NCBI RefSeq assembly: GCF_020084865.1
Contig: NZ_CP071953.1
Span: 2,046,001-2,110,000 of the forward strand
Direction: 5' to 3'
DNA length: 64,000 bases
Source of the DNA: Candidatus Kaistella beijingensis
GTDB taxonomy: Bacteria > Bacteroidota > Bacteroidia > Flavobacteriales > Weeksellaceae
Below the pieces are notes generated by a model. It made no database searches and was not told the DNA's origin. It was given only the letters and a program-made list of their open reading frames with translations. Each line of letters opens with the position of its first letter. Positions within the stretch are counted from its first letter, which is position 1. Of this stretch, positions 52,140 to 60,957 are shown piece after piece. A program made the translations under genes and the position numbers.

Positions 52140-53273
52140 TTAAAGCCTTTGTTTTAAAACAGGAACAACCGAGTCTTTCCACTCATAAAAATCTCCCTGC
52201 AAAATATGTTCTCTCGCTACTTTTACCAAATCCAAATAAAATGCAAGGTTGTGAACCGAAGCAATCTGTTTTGCCAAATATTCCTTGGCTACAAACAAAT
52301 GACGAACATACGCTTTGGAATATTCCGAATCTACATAACTCGTTCCGAACTCGTCCAAAGGTGAAAAATCATTTTTCCATTTTTCGTTTTTCATGTTCAT
52401 CACGCCTTTCCAGGTAAAAAGCATTGCGTTTCTCGCGTTTCTTGTGGGCATCACGCAATCCATCATGTCGATTCCTAAACCAATGGATTCCAAAATATTC
52501 CACGGCGTTCCAACTCCCATTAAATATCGTGGTTTTTCTTTAGGTAAAATATCGGTGACTTCATCGGTGATTCGGTACATTTCTTCTTCGGGTTCACCAA
52601 CAGAAAGTCCGCCAATTGCATTTCCTTCTGCGTTTTGTTCGGAAATAAATTCCGCCGAAATTTTTCTTAAATCCGAATAAGTGGAACCTTGAACAATAGG
52701 AAAAAGTCTTTGTTTGTGCCGATAAATTTCAGGGTTTTCATTGGTCCAATCGATGCATCTTTTCAACCATCGGTGCGTCATTTCCATGGAGGTTTTTGCT
52801 AAATTGTATTCGCAAGGATAAGGAGTACATTCGTCAAAAGCCATGAAAATATCTGCACCGATTTGCCTTTGGATTTCCATTGATTTTTCGGGTGAGATAA
52901 AGTGGAAACTACCATCGATATGCGATTTGAATTTCACACCTTCCTCGCTCATTTTTCTACTTGCAGAAAGCGAAAAAACCTGATAACCACCCGAATCCGT
53001 AAGAATCGGCAAATCCCAATTCATGAATTTGTGAAGTCCGCCCGCTTCTTGCATCACCTCCATTTTTGGACGGAGATAAAGATGATAGGTGTTTCCTAAA
53101 ATAATTTGCGCTTTGATGTCTTCTTTCAGTTCTCTTTGATGAACCGTTTTCACGGAAGCCACCGTTCCTACAGGCATAAAAATAGGCGTTTGAATTTCAC
53201 CGTGGTTGGTAGAAATGGTTCCTGCTCTCGCTTTTCCTGTGGTAGTTTTATTGATTTCGAAAAATTTGGACAT
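52140..53273 (-). CDS. tgt: Queuine/preQ1 tRNA-ribosyltransferase
   Basis: 377 residues from MSKFFEI, just after the end of the DUF4296 gene; an alternative start at 53288 is possible. It exchanges guanine 34 for a queuosine precursor in tRNAs with GUN anticodons. The nucleophile regions ILTDSGGYQVFSLS and DIFMAFDECTPYP are intact, as are GLSVGEPEEEM and NARNAMLFT. In the C-terminal zinc site the usual C-x-C-x2-C reads G-x-S-x2-D (PLDEFGTSYVDSEYSKAY) while the distal His (SVHNLAF) remains, so the structural zinc cannot be bound in the known way. Confidence 0.95.
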   Translation of the reverse strand: MSKFFEINKTTTGKARAGTISTNHGEIQTPIFMPVGTVASVKTVHQRELKEDIKAQIILGNTYHLYLRPKMEVMQEAGGLHKFMNWDLPILTDSGGYQVFSLSASRKMSEEGVKFKSHIDGSFHFISPEKSMEIQRQIGADIFMAFDECTPYPCEYNLAKTSMEMTHRWLKRCIDWTNENPEIYRHKQRLFPIVQGSTYSDLRKISAEFISEQNAEGNAIGGLSVGEPEEEMYRITDEVTDILPKEKPRYLMGVGTPWNILESIGLGIDMMDCVMPTRNARNAMLFTWKGVMNMKNEKWKNDFSPLDEFGTSYVDSEYSKAYVRHLFVAKEYLAKQIASVHNLAFYLDLVKVAREHILQGDFYEWKDSVVPVLKQRL

Positions 53274-53277
53274 ATAT

Positions 53278-53646
53278 TTATCTTGCAAATGCAGGTACGT
53301 TTTTGGTTTCTTTTAATTTTTTCTCGATGTACATTTTTGCGGCGGGGTCTTTTTCTAAAATAATTTCCTGTGCATTGTTCAGGATTTTTTCTAAATCTCC
53401 TGTCGCGGTGTAATATTTATAACTCTCGCTGAAATCGATCCCTTTAATTTTATATTTTTTTAAAGTAAATCGGGTCGCGTTTTCCATGTCGGTTTGCGGA
53501 TTGATGTTTCCCATCTGTTCATTCATCGCGAATTCTGCGATAATTTCCGACATTTTATCTTTCGGAATCAAATTTTTTGGTTCATCAATCAATTGAGAAC
53601 AACTCATTATTAAAAACGAAAAAATCATCAACATCCAATTTCTCAT
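53278..53646 (-). CDS. DUF4296 lipoprotein
   Basis: 122 residues from the ATG at 53646, which overlaps the stop codon of the preceding gene (ATGA). A longer start at 53670 lies within that gene. Lipoprotein signal (IFSFLIMSCSQ), then the DUF4296 domain: IPKDKMSEIIAEFAMNEQ, TRFTLKKYKIKGIDFSESY, YTATGDLEKIL. DUF4296 proteins are small lipoproteins of unknown role in Bacteroidota. It ends four bases before tgt, so the glycosyltransferase, DUF4296 and tgt genes form an operon. Confidence 0.9.
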   Translation of the reverse strand: MRNWMLMIFSFLIMSCSQLIDEPKNLIPKDKMSEIIAEFAMNEQMGNINPQTDMENATRFTLKKYKIKGIDFSESYKYYTATGDLEKILNNAQEIILEKDPAAKMYIEKKLKETKNVPAFAR

Positions 53647-54359
53647 AATTTTCCGATCAGCGATTTCCATTTTAAATTTAATACTCCGAAAACGGCTTCG
53701 TGAATGATTCCCCCGTTCATCTTACTTTCGCCCAATTCTCTGTTGGTGAAGATGATGGGAACTTCAACGATTTTAAAACCTTTCGCAAAAGCTCTGAATT
53801 TCATTTCAATTTGAAAGCCGTACCCTTTTAATTCAATTTTATCCAAACCGATTTCCTCCAAAACTTTTCTTGAAAAACAGACAAATCCCGCCGTTGTATC
53901 ATGAATGGGAAATCCCAAAATGGTTCGCGTATAAATCGACGCGCCATAAGAAAGCAAAACTCTGCCCATTGGCCAATTCACCACATTTACCCCTTTGGAA
54001 TATCTTGAACCGATGGTCATATCCGCATTTTTACAGGCTTCATAAAGGCGAATCAAATCTTTCGGATTGTGCGAAAAATCGGCATCCATCTCAAAAATGT
54101 AGTCGTAATCTCTTTCAAGCGCCCATTTGAAACCGTGGATGTAGGCTTTTCCTAAACCATCTTTAATTTTTCTTTCGGTCAAAAAAAGTTGGGTTGGATA
54201 AAGGTTTTGTAATCTTTTTACGATTTCTGCAGTTCCGTCGGGAGAAGAATCGTCCACAATCAGGATATGAAAATCCTCGTTCAACGCCACTACTGCGGAA
54301 ATAATATTTTCAATATTTTCCTTTTCGTTGTAAGTTGGGATGATGACGAGTTTTTTCAC
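53643..54359 (-). CDS. Polyprenol-phosphate glycosyltransferase (dolichol-phosphate mannose synthase-like)
   Basis: 238 residues from GTG at 54359 (VKKLVIIPTYNEKENI). A TTG 18 bases upstream is in frame but lies inside the TATCTTTG promoter box, so GTG is the likelier start. It is a GT2 enzyme: PTYNEKENIE, IVDDSSPDGT, EMDADFSHNPKDL with the catalytic DxD, GSRYSKG, and HDTTAGFVCFSRKVL. Relatives transfer mannose or another sugar to polyprenol phosphate, feeding membrane-side glycosylation. It has no C-terminal membrane helices. Confidence 0.9.
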   Translation of the reverse strand: MKKLVIIPTYNEKENIENIISAVVALNEDFHILIVDDSSPDGTAEIVKRLQNLYPTQLFLTERKIKDGLGKAYIHGFKWALERDYDYIFEMDADFSHNPKDLIRLYEACKNADMTIGSRYSKGVNVVNWPMGRVLLSYGASIYTRTILGFPIHDTTAGFVCFSRKVLEEIGLDKIELKGYGFQIEMKFRAFAKGFKIVEVPIIFTNRELGESKMNGGIIHEAVFGVLNLKWKSLIGKL

Positions 54360-54374
54360 TTGAAATTTAATTTG

Positions 54375-54382
54375 CAAAGATA
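54375..54382 (-). promoter_or_regulatory. -7 box that decides the start of the glycosyltransferase gene
   Basis: TATCTTTG on the minus strand. A TTG start (54377) lies inside it; the GTG at 54359 is 15 bases downstream. Confidence 0.65.
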
Positions 54383-54499
54383 AATAAATATGCGGGATGT
54401 TGAATGCGGGAAGTTGGGTGCAAATCGCTTTGTTGTGTTAAATATTTTGTAAAATTTTTAACTGAAAGTGAAAGCAGATTTCAGAAAGCGAATTTTCCT

Positions 54500-54507
54500 T
54501 ACTTTTG
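54500..54507 (+). promoter_or_regulatory. -7 box of the DUF4271 gene
   Basis: TACTTTTG. The longest reading frame starts upstream at 54468, so the true start must be beyond this box, most likely TTG at 54522. Confidence 0.6.
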
Positions 54508-54521
54508 CAAAAAATTACAAA

Positions 54522-55163
54522 TTGGTAAGAATTACGCAGCAAAACGATTGGGTGGTATTCATTTTGGTCGGCTGTATTTTCCTTTATATTTTCATGCTTC
54601 TTTCGTTGCAGAGGGATTCTTCGGTGAAGGAATTCTTGTTGCAGAAATTTGCTGATGCCTCTAATAATTTTTTGAGTTGGCTGATTATCAGCTTTGTATT
54701 TGTGCTTGTTTTTTCCACTTTTGTTTCACAATATATTCCGATCGTCCCGAAAAAAATCAGCGACATACAAGTTTTAGGTTTTGAACTGAACAAATTTGGA
54801 TTCACCTTTATCACAGTTCTTGGATTTTATTTTATCAAAAATATTTTATCTTACCTTTTCTATGCAGGAACGGGAACGGTAAAAAAATGGGAGATTTTTT
54901 ATTTCACAGCCTCAAAATTTTACTTTGTCTTTTCGGTAGTTTTGATGATTTTTTGTCTGATTAACTATTTCTACAATATTGATAAAATTATTGCTTTTGA
55001 CTTTTTTGCAGGCGTTATTTTATTGTTTTTCGTTTTCAAACAGATGTTTTATATCTTCAACAAGAACAACATATTGCCTCAAAAATGGTATTATAAATTT
55101 TTGTATATTTGCACCCTCCAAATTATACCTGTTTTGGTGCTTTGGAAAGTATTATTTTTTTAA
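54522..55163 (+). CDS. DUF4271 membrane protein
   Basis: 213 residues from a TTG start; the ATG at 54468 precedes the promoter box and would give a hydrophilic basic extension. Six hydrophobic helices follow: about 10-28, 48-68, 88-110, 123-145, 150-172, 188-210. Such DUF4271 proteins lie directly before uroporphyrinogen-III synthase genes in Bacteroidota, as here (97 bases). The role is unknown, with a possible link to haem synthesis or membrane assembly by context only. Confidence 0.82.
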   Translation: MVRITQQNDWVVFILVGCIFLYIFMLLSLQRDSSVKEFLLQKFADASNNFLSWLIISFVFVLVFSTFVSQYIPIVPKKISDIQVLGFELNKFGFTFITVLGFYFIKNILSYLFYAGTGTVKKWEIFYFTASKFYFVFSVVLMIFCLINYFYNIDKIIAFDFFAGVILLFFVFKQMFYIFNKNNILPQKWYYKFLYICTLQIIPVLVLWKVLFF

Positions 55164-55260
55164 TGATTATTGATGATTGAACGCATCGAAAACCTTCTGT
55201 ATAAAATCAGATTTGGAATTTGAGACGCTCATCTGAAAATAAAAACAGTAAGTAAAACAG

Positions 55261-56001
55261 ATGAAAATTAAGTCTATTTTGGTTTCACAACCTGCACCGA
55301 ACGAATCTTCCCCGTATCTGGAGATGGCTAAAAAAGAAAAAATCAAGATTGATTTTAAACCTTTTATCCACGTTGAAGGTGTAGATGCAAAGGAATTGAG
55401 AACACAAAAAATTGACCTTTCGCAATATTCGGGGGTGATTTTCACAAGCAAAAATGCGGTGGACCATTATTTTCGTCTTGCAGAGGAAATGCGTTTCGCC
55501 GTTCCTGATTCAATGAGATACCTTTGTCAGTCGGAAGCGATTGCAAATTATCTTCAAAAACACATCGTTTACAGAAAGAGAAAAATTGCATTTGGTGAGA
55601 AAAATTTTGCTGATTTAATGCCGCTTTTCAAGAAATTTCCAAGCGAAAAATATCTTTTGCCTGCTGCAGACGTTTTAAGTCCCGATGTGGTAAAAGTGCT
55701 TGAATCTTCCCCAATTGATTGGACGAGAGCGACGATGTACAGAACAGTTTGCAGCGATTTGAGCGATACAAAAGTGAGCGATTACGACATGTTGGTTTTC
55801 TTCAGTCCGCAAGGTATTCGTTCTTTAGGTCAAAATTTTAAAGACTTTAAGCAAAACGACACCAAAATTGCCGTTTTCGGTGCAACGACAGAACAGGCGG
55901 CAAAAGACGCAGGTTTAAGAGTGGACGTGATGGCTCCAAGCAAAGAAACTCCGTCGATGACGATGGCGATTGAGAAATACATCAGAAATATGAATAAATA
56001 A
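55261..56001 (+). CDS. hemD: Uroporphyrinogen-III synthase
   Basis: 246 residues, the normal size. It closes and inverts ring D of hydroxymethylbilane. The two-domain family fold is visible by its conserved blocks: VSQPAPNESSPY, SQYSGVIFTSKNAVDHYF, LLPAADVLSPDV, and YDMLVFFSPQGIRSLGQNF, followed by VFGATTEQAAKDAG. It supplies haem, including that for the six-haem cytochrome ActA at the end of the window. It is downstream of the DUF4271 gene and ends before a terminator. Confidence 0.9.
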   Translation: MKIKSILVSQPAPNESSPYLEMAKKEKIKIDFKPFIHVEGVDAKELRTQKIDLSQYSGVIFTSKNAVDHYFRLAEEMRFAVPDSMRYLCQSEAIANYLQKHIVYRKRKIAFGEKNFADLMPLFKKFPSEKYLLPAADVLSPDVVKVLESSPIDWTRATMYRTVCSDLSDTKVSDYDMLVFFSPQGIRSLGQNFKDFKQNDTKIAVFGATTEQAAKDAGLRVDVMAPSKETPSMTMAIEKYIRNMNK

Positions 56002-56020
56002 TTTCTCGATAAAAATATTT

Positions 56021-56056
56021 AAAAGCCGTTTTTTCAGTTCTGAAGAACGGTTTTTT
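56021..56056 (+). terminator. Terminator of hemD
   Basis: CCGTT...CAG with CTG...AACGG and a long T-run; one side has an extra unpaired T. Confidence 0.8.
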
Positions 56057-56118
56057 ATTTTAATTAAATGTTAACTTTACGGGATTTTATTTTTAAAATC
56101 GCAACAATATTATAACTA

Positions 56119-58164
56119 ATGAACGCTCCCAAAGCAAAAAAAATAGAAAAAATTCTAGAAATCCACGGTGATCAGCGCATCGACAATTATTTTTGGATGA
56201 ATGAAAGAGAAAATCCCGAAGTCACCCAATATTTGGAAGAGGAGAATGCGTACTGTGATTTCGTGATGAAGGATACCGAAAATTTTCAGCAGGAACTTTT
56301 CGATGAAATGAAGTCCAGATATAAAGAAGACGACCAATCTTTGCCCTATTTTTTCAATGAATATTGGTACATCGTTCGTTTTGAAATTGGGAAAGAATAT
56401 CCCATTTTCAGCAGAAAATTTCAGACTTTAGAACAGGAGGAAGAAATTTTGTTGGATGTAAACATTTTAGCGGAAGGACAAAAATTCTTTGAAGTAGGAA
56501 GTGTCGCAGTTTCTCCCAACAATAAACTGATGACTTTTTCCACGGATAATATGGGAAGGAGAATCTATAACATTCAGTTCAAAAATTTAGAAACGGGCGA
56601 AATTCTTCAGGACCAAATCGCAAACACAACGGGAAAAGCAGTTTGGGCGAATGATAACGAACATATTTTCTACATCAGGAAAGATAAAAATCTGCGCGCT
56701 TTTCAAGTTTTTATGCATCAACTCGGGACGGATTCTTCGCAAGATGTTTTGGTTTTTCATGAAGAAGATGACACTTTTGATGTGAATATTTTTAAATCGA
56801 AGTCGCTTGAATATATTTTTATTTCGAGTTCGAGCACGATTTCCGACGAACAGAGATTTATTCCAGCAGACGATGTTTTGGCAGAATGGAAAATCGTGCA
56901 GCCAAGAATGGATGATTTGGAATATTCGGTGGAACATTTTGAGGACGAATTCTACATCATTACCAATGCAGATCTAGCAACCAACTTCAAAATCGTGAAA
57001 ACCAAAGTCGCAACTCCCGAAATGAAAAATTGGGAAGATGTGATTCCGCACCGAAAAGATGTTTTGTTGGAAGGGTTTGAAATTTTTAGAAATTATTTGG
57101 TGCTTGAGGAAAGAAAAGAAGGGCTTTTACAAATCAAAATTATTGATAATCAAACAAATACTTCCCATTATCTTCCGTTTTCAGACCCAACTTATACCGC
57201 ATATATCGGTTTGAATTTAGAGTTCGACACCGAAAAATTGCGTTACGGTTACACTTCCTTGACAAAACCCAATTCAACTTTCGAATATAATATGAAGGAA
57301 AAAACCACTGAACTCTTGAAACAACAAGAAGTTTTAGGCGGAAAATTCCTTCCCGAAAATTATGTTTCCGAAAGAATTTGGGCGCCATCAAGAGATGGAA
57401 AATCAAAAGTTCCGATTTCTTTGGTTTATCACAAAGACACCAAAAAATCTGCTGAAACTCCGCTTCTACTTTACGGCTACGGAAGTTACGGGCATACAGT
57501 GGATGCAAGTTTTTCCAATGTTCGGTTGTCGATTTTGGACAGAGGTTTTATTTACGGAATTGCACATATTCGCGGCGGGGAATATTTGGGAAGAGAATGG
57601 TATGAAGACGGAAAAATGCTGAAAAAGAAAAACACTTTTTTTGATTTCATCGATGCTGCGAAATTTTTGGTGGAAGAAAATTACACTTCGTCGAAACATC
57701 TTTACGCAATGGGTGGTTCTGCAGGTGGACTTTTGGTTGGAGCCGTCATTAATTATGAACCCAATCTTTTTAACGGAGTTGTAGCGCAAGTTCCTTTTGT
57801 GGATGTGGTGACAACGATGTTGGATGAAGAAATTCCGTTAACTACAGGAGAATTCGACGAGTGGGGAAATCCGAAAAAGAAAAAATATTACGAGTACGTG
57901 AAATCGTATTCGCCGTATGACAATGTAGAAGCGAAAAACTATCCCAATATTTTGATTACCACAGGATTGCACGATTCACAGGTTCAATATTGGGAACCCG
58001 CCAAATGGACGGCGAAACTTCGGGAGTTGAAAACCGATCAAAATATTTTAGTTTTCAAAACCGATATGAGTTCAGGACACGGTGGAGCAAGTGGAAGATT
58101 TGAGTCGCTGAAAGAAGATGCGTTGGAATATGCGTTTTTGATGAAATTGGAAAACAAATTATAA
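56119..58164 (+). CDS. ptrB: S9 family peptidase, oligopeptidase B-like
   Basis: 681 residues. An N-terminal seven-bladed propeller (about 60-400) and a C-terminal alpha/beta-hydrolase. The nucleophile Ser 534 is in GGSAGGLLVG, the Asp in TGLHDSQVQYWEPAKW (after FDEWGNPKK), and the His in SSGHGGASG. The MNERENPEVTQYLEEENAY start is the typical oligopeptidase B opening. It cleaves after basic residues in short peptides. No signal peptide is seen, so it acts in the cytoplasm. Confidence 0.92.
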   Translation: MNAPKAKKIEKILEIHGDQRIDNYFWMNERENPEVTQYLEEENAYCDFVMKDTENFQQELFDEMKSRYKEDDQSLPYFFNEYWYIVRFEIGKEYPIFSRKFQTLEQEEEILLDVNILAEGQKFFEVGSVAVSPNNKLMTFSTDNMGRRIYNIQFKNLETGEILQDQIANTTGKAVWANDNEHIFYIRKDKNLRAFQVFMHQLGTDSSQDVLVFHEEDDTFDVNIFKSKSLEYIFISSSSTISDEQRFIPADDVLAEWKIVQPRMDDLEYSVEHFEDEFYIITNADLATNFKIVKTKVATPEMKNWEDVIPHRKDVLLEGFEIFRNYLVLEERKEGLLQIKIIDNQTNTSHYLPFSDPTYTAYIGLNLEFDTEKLRYGYTSLTKPNSTFEYNMKEKTTELLKQQEVLGGKFLPENYVSERIWAPSRDGKSKVPISLVYHKDTKKSAETPLLLYGYGSYGHTVDASFSNVRLSILDRGFIYGIAHIRGGEYLGREWYEDGKMLKKKNTFFDFIDAAKFLVEENYTSSKHLYAMGGSAGGLLVGAVINYEPNLFNGVVAQVPFVDVVTTMLDEEIPLTTGEFDEWGNPKKKKYYEYVKSYSPYDNVEAKNYPNILITTGLHDSQVQYWEPAKWTAKLRELKTDQNILVFKTDMSSGHGGASGRFESLKEDALEYAFLMKLENKL

Positions 58165-58234
58165 TTAATATCGCCACGAATGCACGAATTTTTCACTTAT
58201 TATAATGATTAGTGCATTAGTGGCAGCAAAGTAT

Positions 58235-58576
58235 ATGACTGAAGCAGAATTATGGAGCAAGGTTGAAGAATTTTTCGTTGAAAATTTCGATACCGACAAA
58301 CATCCGCAAATTGACACGATTTTATTTTTAATCGGCGTTCAGGAATTGGGAAGCGGCCAACAAAAATACACGAAAGACGACAAGTTAAACATCCTGCACA
58401 TCGCAGTTTGCAGGTTGCTTGAGCCGTTTGGTTACTATAAATTTTCTCATTACGACGAAGATGGTTATCCGCATTTCGATGAGGTAGAAAAATTGCCTGA
58501 ACTGAAACCGAACGAGCAACAAATTTTAATGAAAAAAGCGGTAATTCAATACTTTATGGATGAAGGATTGTTTTGA
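58235..58576 (+). CDS. Conserved soluble protein of unknown function
   Basis: 113 residues from MTEAELW; a start at 58205 adds ten residues (MISALVAAKY) and cannot be excluded. It is helical and acidic, with a conserved-looking FLIGVQELGSGQQKYTKDDKL segment and HYDEDGYPHFDEVEKLPELKP. Similar short proteins occur in other Flavobacteriia as far as I recall, always uncharacterised. It follows the peptidase by 70 bases on the same strand, possibly in one operon. Confidence 0.75.
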   Translation: MTEAELWSKVEEFFVENFDTDKHPQIDTILFLIGVQELGSGQQKYTKDDKLNILHIAVCRLLEPFGYYKFSHYDEDGYPHFDEVEKLPELKPNEQQILMKKAVIQYFMDEGLF

Positions 58577-58623
58577 AGTCATTGTCAGAAAAAATCAGGA
58601 AGCAGTCTGCTAAATAAATTCTC

Positions 58624-59115
58624 CTAATTTCCTCTTACAATCTCTTCCAACTGATTGAGCTGCATTTTAAAGCCTTCTTCAAAACCCATTTCTAAAATCT
58701 GTTTCATATCGTCCAACGAATTGAAATAAATATTGAAGGTCAGTTTTGTTCCCTGTTCGATTCCGGTAAAACCAATCAACCAATTCAGTTTTGGCAAGTC
58801 GGTATTGATATTTCCGTTCTCATCGGTGAAAAAATCTGAAACGGCAATGCTTCGGTGAGGATTGATTTCCTGATAATTCAATCCCGCAAAATGTTTTTCG
58901 TTTTCGGGACTTACCATGGCGTAGTTCCAGCTTCCGCCTTCTCTAAAATCCATTTTTTGGGTTTCGCATTTCCATGGTTTTGGAGCCCACCATTTTTCGA
59001 GTAATTCTACTTTGGTGTAATTTTCCCAAATTACCGACACATCGGTTGGGTAAACTTTCATGATGTACAAAGAAAGCTGTTCTTCGTCTTTGGTAAAGGT
59101 GATTGGTGAATTCAT
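58624..59115 (-). CDS. SRPBCC family protein (AHSA1-like)
   Basis: 163 residues. A START-like domain of the activator of Hsp90 ATPase type: VSVIWENYTKVELLEKWWAPKPW (with the usual W-PK-W), then DFREGGSWNYAM and GFTGIEQGTKLTFNI. The C-terminal helix begins MGFEEGFKMQLNQLEE. Such proteins bind hydrophobic ligands, and many in Bacteroidota have no known role. It is divergent from the histidine kinase; a TAAATTTG box lies 20 bases upstream. Confidence 0.88.
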   Translation of the reverse strand: MNSPITFTKDEEQLSLYIMKVYPTDVSVIWENYTKVELLEKWWAPKPWKCETQKMDFREGGSWNYAMVSPENEKHFAGLNYQEINPHRSIAVSDFFTDENGNINTDLPKLNWLIGFTGIEQGTKLTFNIYFNSLDDMKQILEMGFEEGFKMQLNQLEEIVRGN

Positions 59116-59134
59116 ATTGGCGATTTTATAGTTT

Positions 59135-59142
59135 CAAATTTA
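59135..59142 (-). promoter_or_regulatory. -7 box of the SRPBCC gene
   Basis: TAAATTTG on the minus strand, 19 bases before the ATG. Confidence 0.5.
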
Positions 59143-59234
59143 CATTTATTTCCATTAATCAAAGAAATTTCAATTATTTACAATAAAATGTTAAAAGTCA
59201 CGTTTTTAAGAAATATTTAATAAAATATTGGTTT

Positions 59235-59242
59235 TAAATTTG
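59235..59242 (+). promoter_or_regulatory. -7 box of the two-component operon
   Basis: TAAATTTG, about 52 bases before the kinase ATG. Confidence 0.5.
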
Positions 59243-59294
59243 CTTTTATATTCTTAAAATCAGTAATTTTAACAATTGAAATTTAAAATAGGAG

Positions 59295-60842
59295 ATGAAT
59301 AATAAGTTTATTCCGTTTATTTCTGTGCTGATGACGATTTCACTTATTGTGTTCGTTGTATTGCAGTTTTATTGGATAAAGGAATTGTATACCGCGCTTA
59401 ACCAGGAATTTTCTAATAAAGTGTATTCCGCTATGGAATCTTCCACCCAAAAAGTGGCGCAACTGGAAGTTGATAAATATTTGAATCAGGAATACAAAAA
59501 TTTTGGTAAAAACGTAGTTGCAGGAAACGGAACCCAGCCAACGCAAACCTATATTCAGCAGAATACGGATTCGGCAAACCGTTCTACGATTACTTTTCAG
59601 AAAAGTATTGTGGAAAGTCAAAACATTCCGATTTCAAGAAGAGGCGACAGTTTGAAGTTGACCAAACTCTATACTGATGAAGGAATTTTAAAAATCAAAA
59701 AAGAAAATACTTCCGAACCTTTGACGGCGCAACTGAGCAAAGACATCAACAACAATACTTATGCGTTGAGGGAATTTGCAAAGCTGAGCGCGTCCAGTTT
59801 GCCGATTGAAAAAAGGGTGGACGAAAAAACATTGGATTCGGTTTTAACCCAAGAATTGAAATTAAATGGTTTAAATACGAAATTCGGTTTCGCGGTAATG
59901 AACAATAAAAATGAACTCACTAAAATTACCAGTAAGATTTTCAATGAGAAAAAAAATAAAGATAGTTACACGTATCCACTTTTTACCGATAGTAAAGACA
60001 GAACACTTTATACGCTTGCTTTAGTTTTTCCGGATGATGATTATTATTTGGCGAAGAACAATTTGCCAATGTTGTTGGGAACCATTATGTCGCTTCTTAC
60101 GATTTTAGGGATTTACATCATCTCCATCAATTACATGATGCGACAGAAAAAAATTGCTGAGGTGAAAACAGACTTCATCAATAATATGTCGCATGAGTTC
60201 AAAACGCCTTTAGCAACGATTTCTGTGGCGACGGATTCTTTGGCGAACGACAAAATCGCGACCAATCCCGAAAAGGTAAAATATTATTCAGGACTCATTA
60301 AACAGGAAAACTTGCGCATGAAAAAGCAGGTGGAAAACGTCCTGAACATGTCCAAATTAGAACGAAATGAGGTGAAACTTTTCTTGAAGGAAACCGATGT
60401 TCGTTCTTTAATCAAAGAAATCACGGAATCTTTCGGATTGATTGTCGCTCAAAGAAACGGAACTTTAACGCAAGAATTCAACACGCAGAAATATGTTTTT
60501 AAAATTGATGAATTTCACTTTTCAAATGCGTTGGTGAACTTGCTCGATAATGCGAATAAGTATTCCCCTGAAAATCCCGAAATCACTGTTAGAACAAGAA
60601 ACGAAGGTAATTGGTACGTGATAGAAATTTCCGACAAAGGAATGGGAATGGACATTGAGAATAGAAACAAAATCTTTGAAAAATTCTTCCGCGAGGAAAC
60701 GGGAAATATTCATAATGTAAAAGGACAAGGACTTGGTTTGTCTTATGTGAAGAAAATCATCGAGCTCCATAAAGGTCAGATTTCAGTGGAATCCGCGAAA
60801 GGGAAGGGAAGTACGTTTGTGGTGAAACTTCCGATGGGTTGA
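59295..60842 (+). CDS. Sensor histidine kinase
   Basis: 515 residues. Helix 1 (about 7-27), a periplasmic sensor domain (about 28-256) without a recognised fold, helix 2 (about 257-279), then the H-box NNMSHEFKTPLATI with phospho-acceptor His 300. The HATPase domain follows with N (NLLDNANKYSP), G1 (ISDKGMGM), F and G2 (GQGLGLSYVKKI). The layout matches the RprX-type kinases of Bacteroidota. Its partner is the OmpR-type regulator 115 bases downstream. Confidence 0.95.
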   Translation: MNNKFIPFISVLMTISLIVFVVLQFYWIKELYTALNQEFSNKVYSAMESSTQKVAQLEVDKYLNQEYKNFGKNVVAGNGTQPTQTYIQQNTDSANRSTITFQKSIVESQNIPISRRGDSLKLTKLYTDEGILKIKKENTSEPLTAQLSKDINNNTYALREFAKLSASSLPIEKRVDEKTLDSVLTQELKLNGLNTKFGFAVMNNKNELTKITSKIFNEKKNKDSYTYPLFTDSKDRTLYTLALVFPDDDYYLAKNNLPMLLGTIMSLLTILGIYIISINYMMRQKKIAEVKTDFINNMSHEFKTPLATISVATDSLANDKIATNPEKVKYYSGLIKQENLRMKKQVENVLNMSKLERNEVKLFLKETDVRSLIKEITESFGLIVAQRNGTLTQEFNTQKYVFKIDEFHFSNALVNLLDNANKYSPENPEITVRTRNEGNWYVIEISDKGMGMDIENRNKIFEKFFREETGNIHNVKGQGLGLSYVKKIIELHKGQISVESAKGKGSTFVVKLPMG

Positions 60843-60957
60843 TTATGTGAATAGTGAATTCGCTTCGCGGTGAATGGTGAATTTTCCACAAGAGTTAGAG
60901 CGATTTTTATTGCTGAACGCCGAAAGCAAATTTTAAACTTTAAACAAAAAAAAAGAT

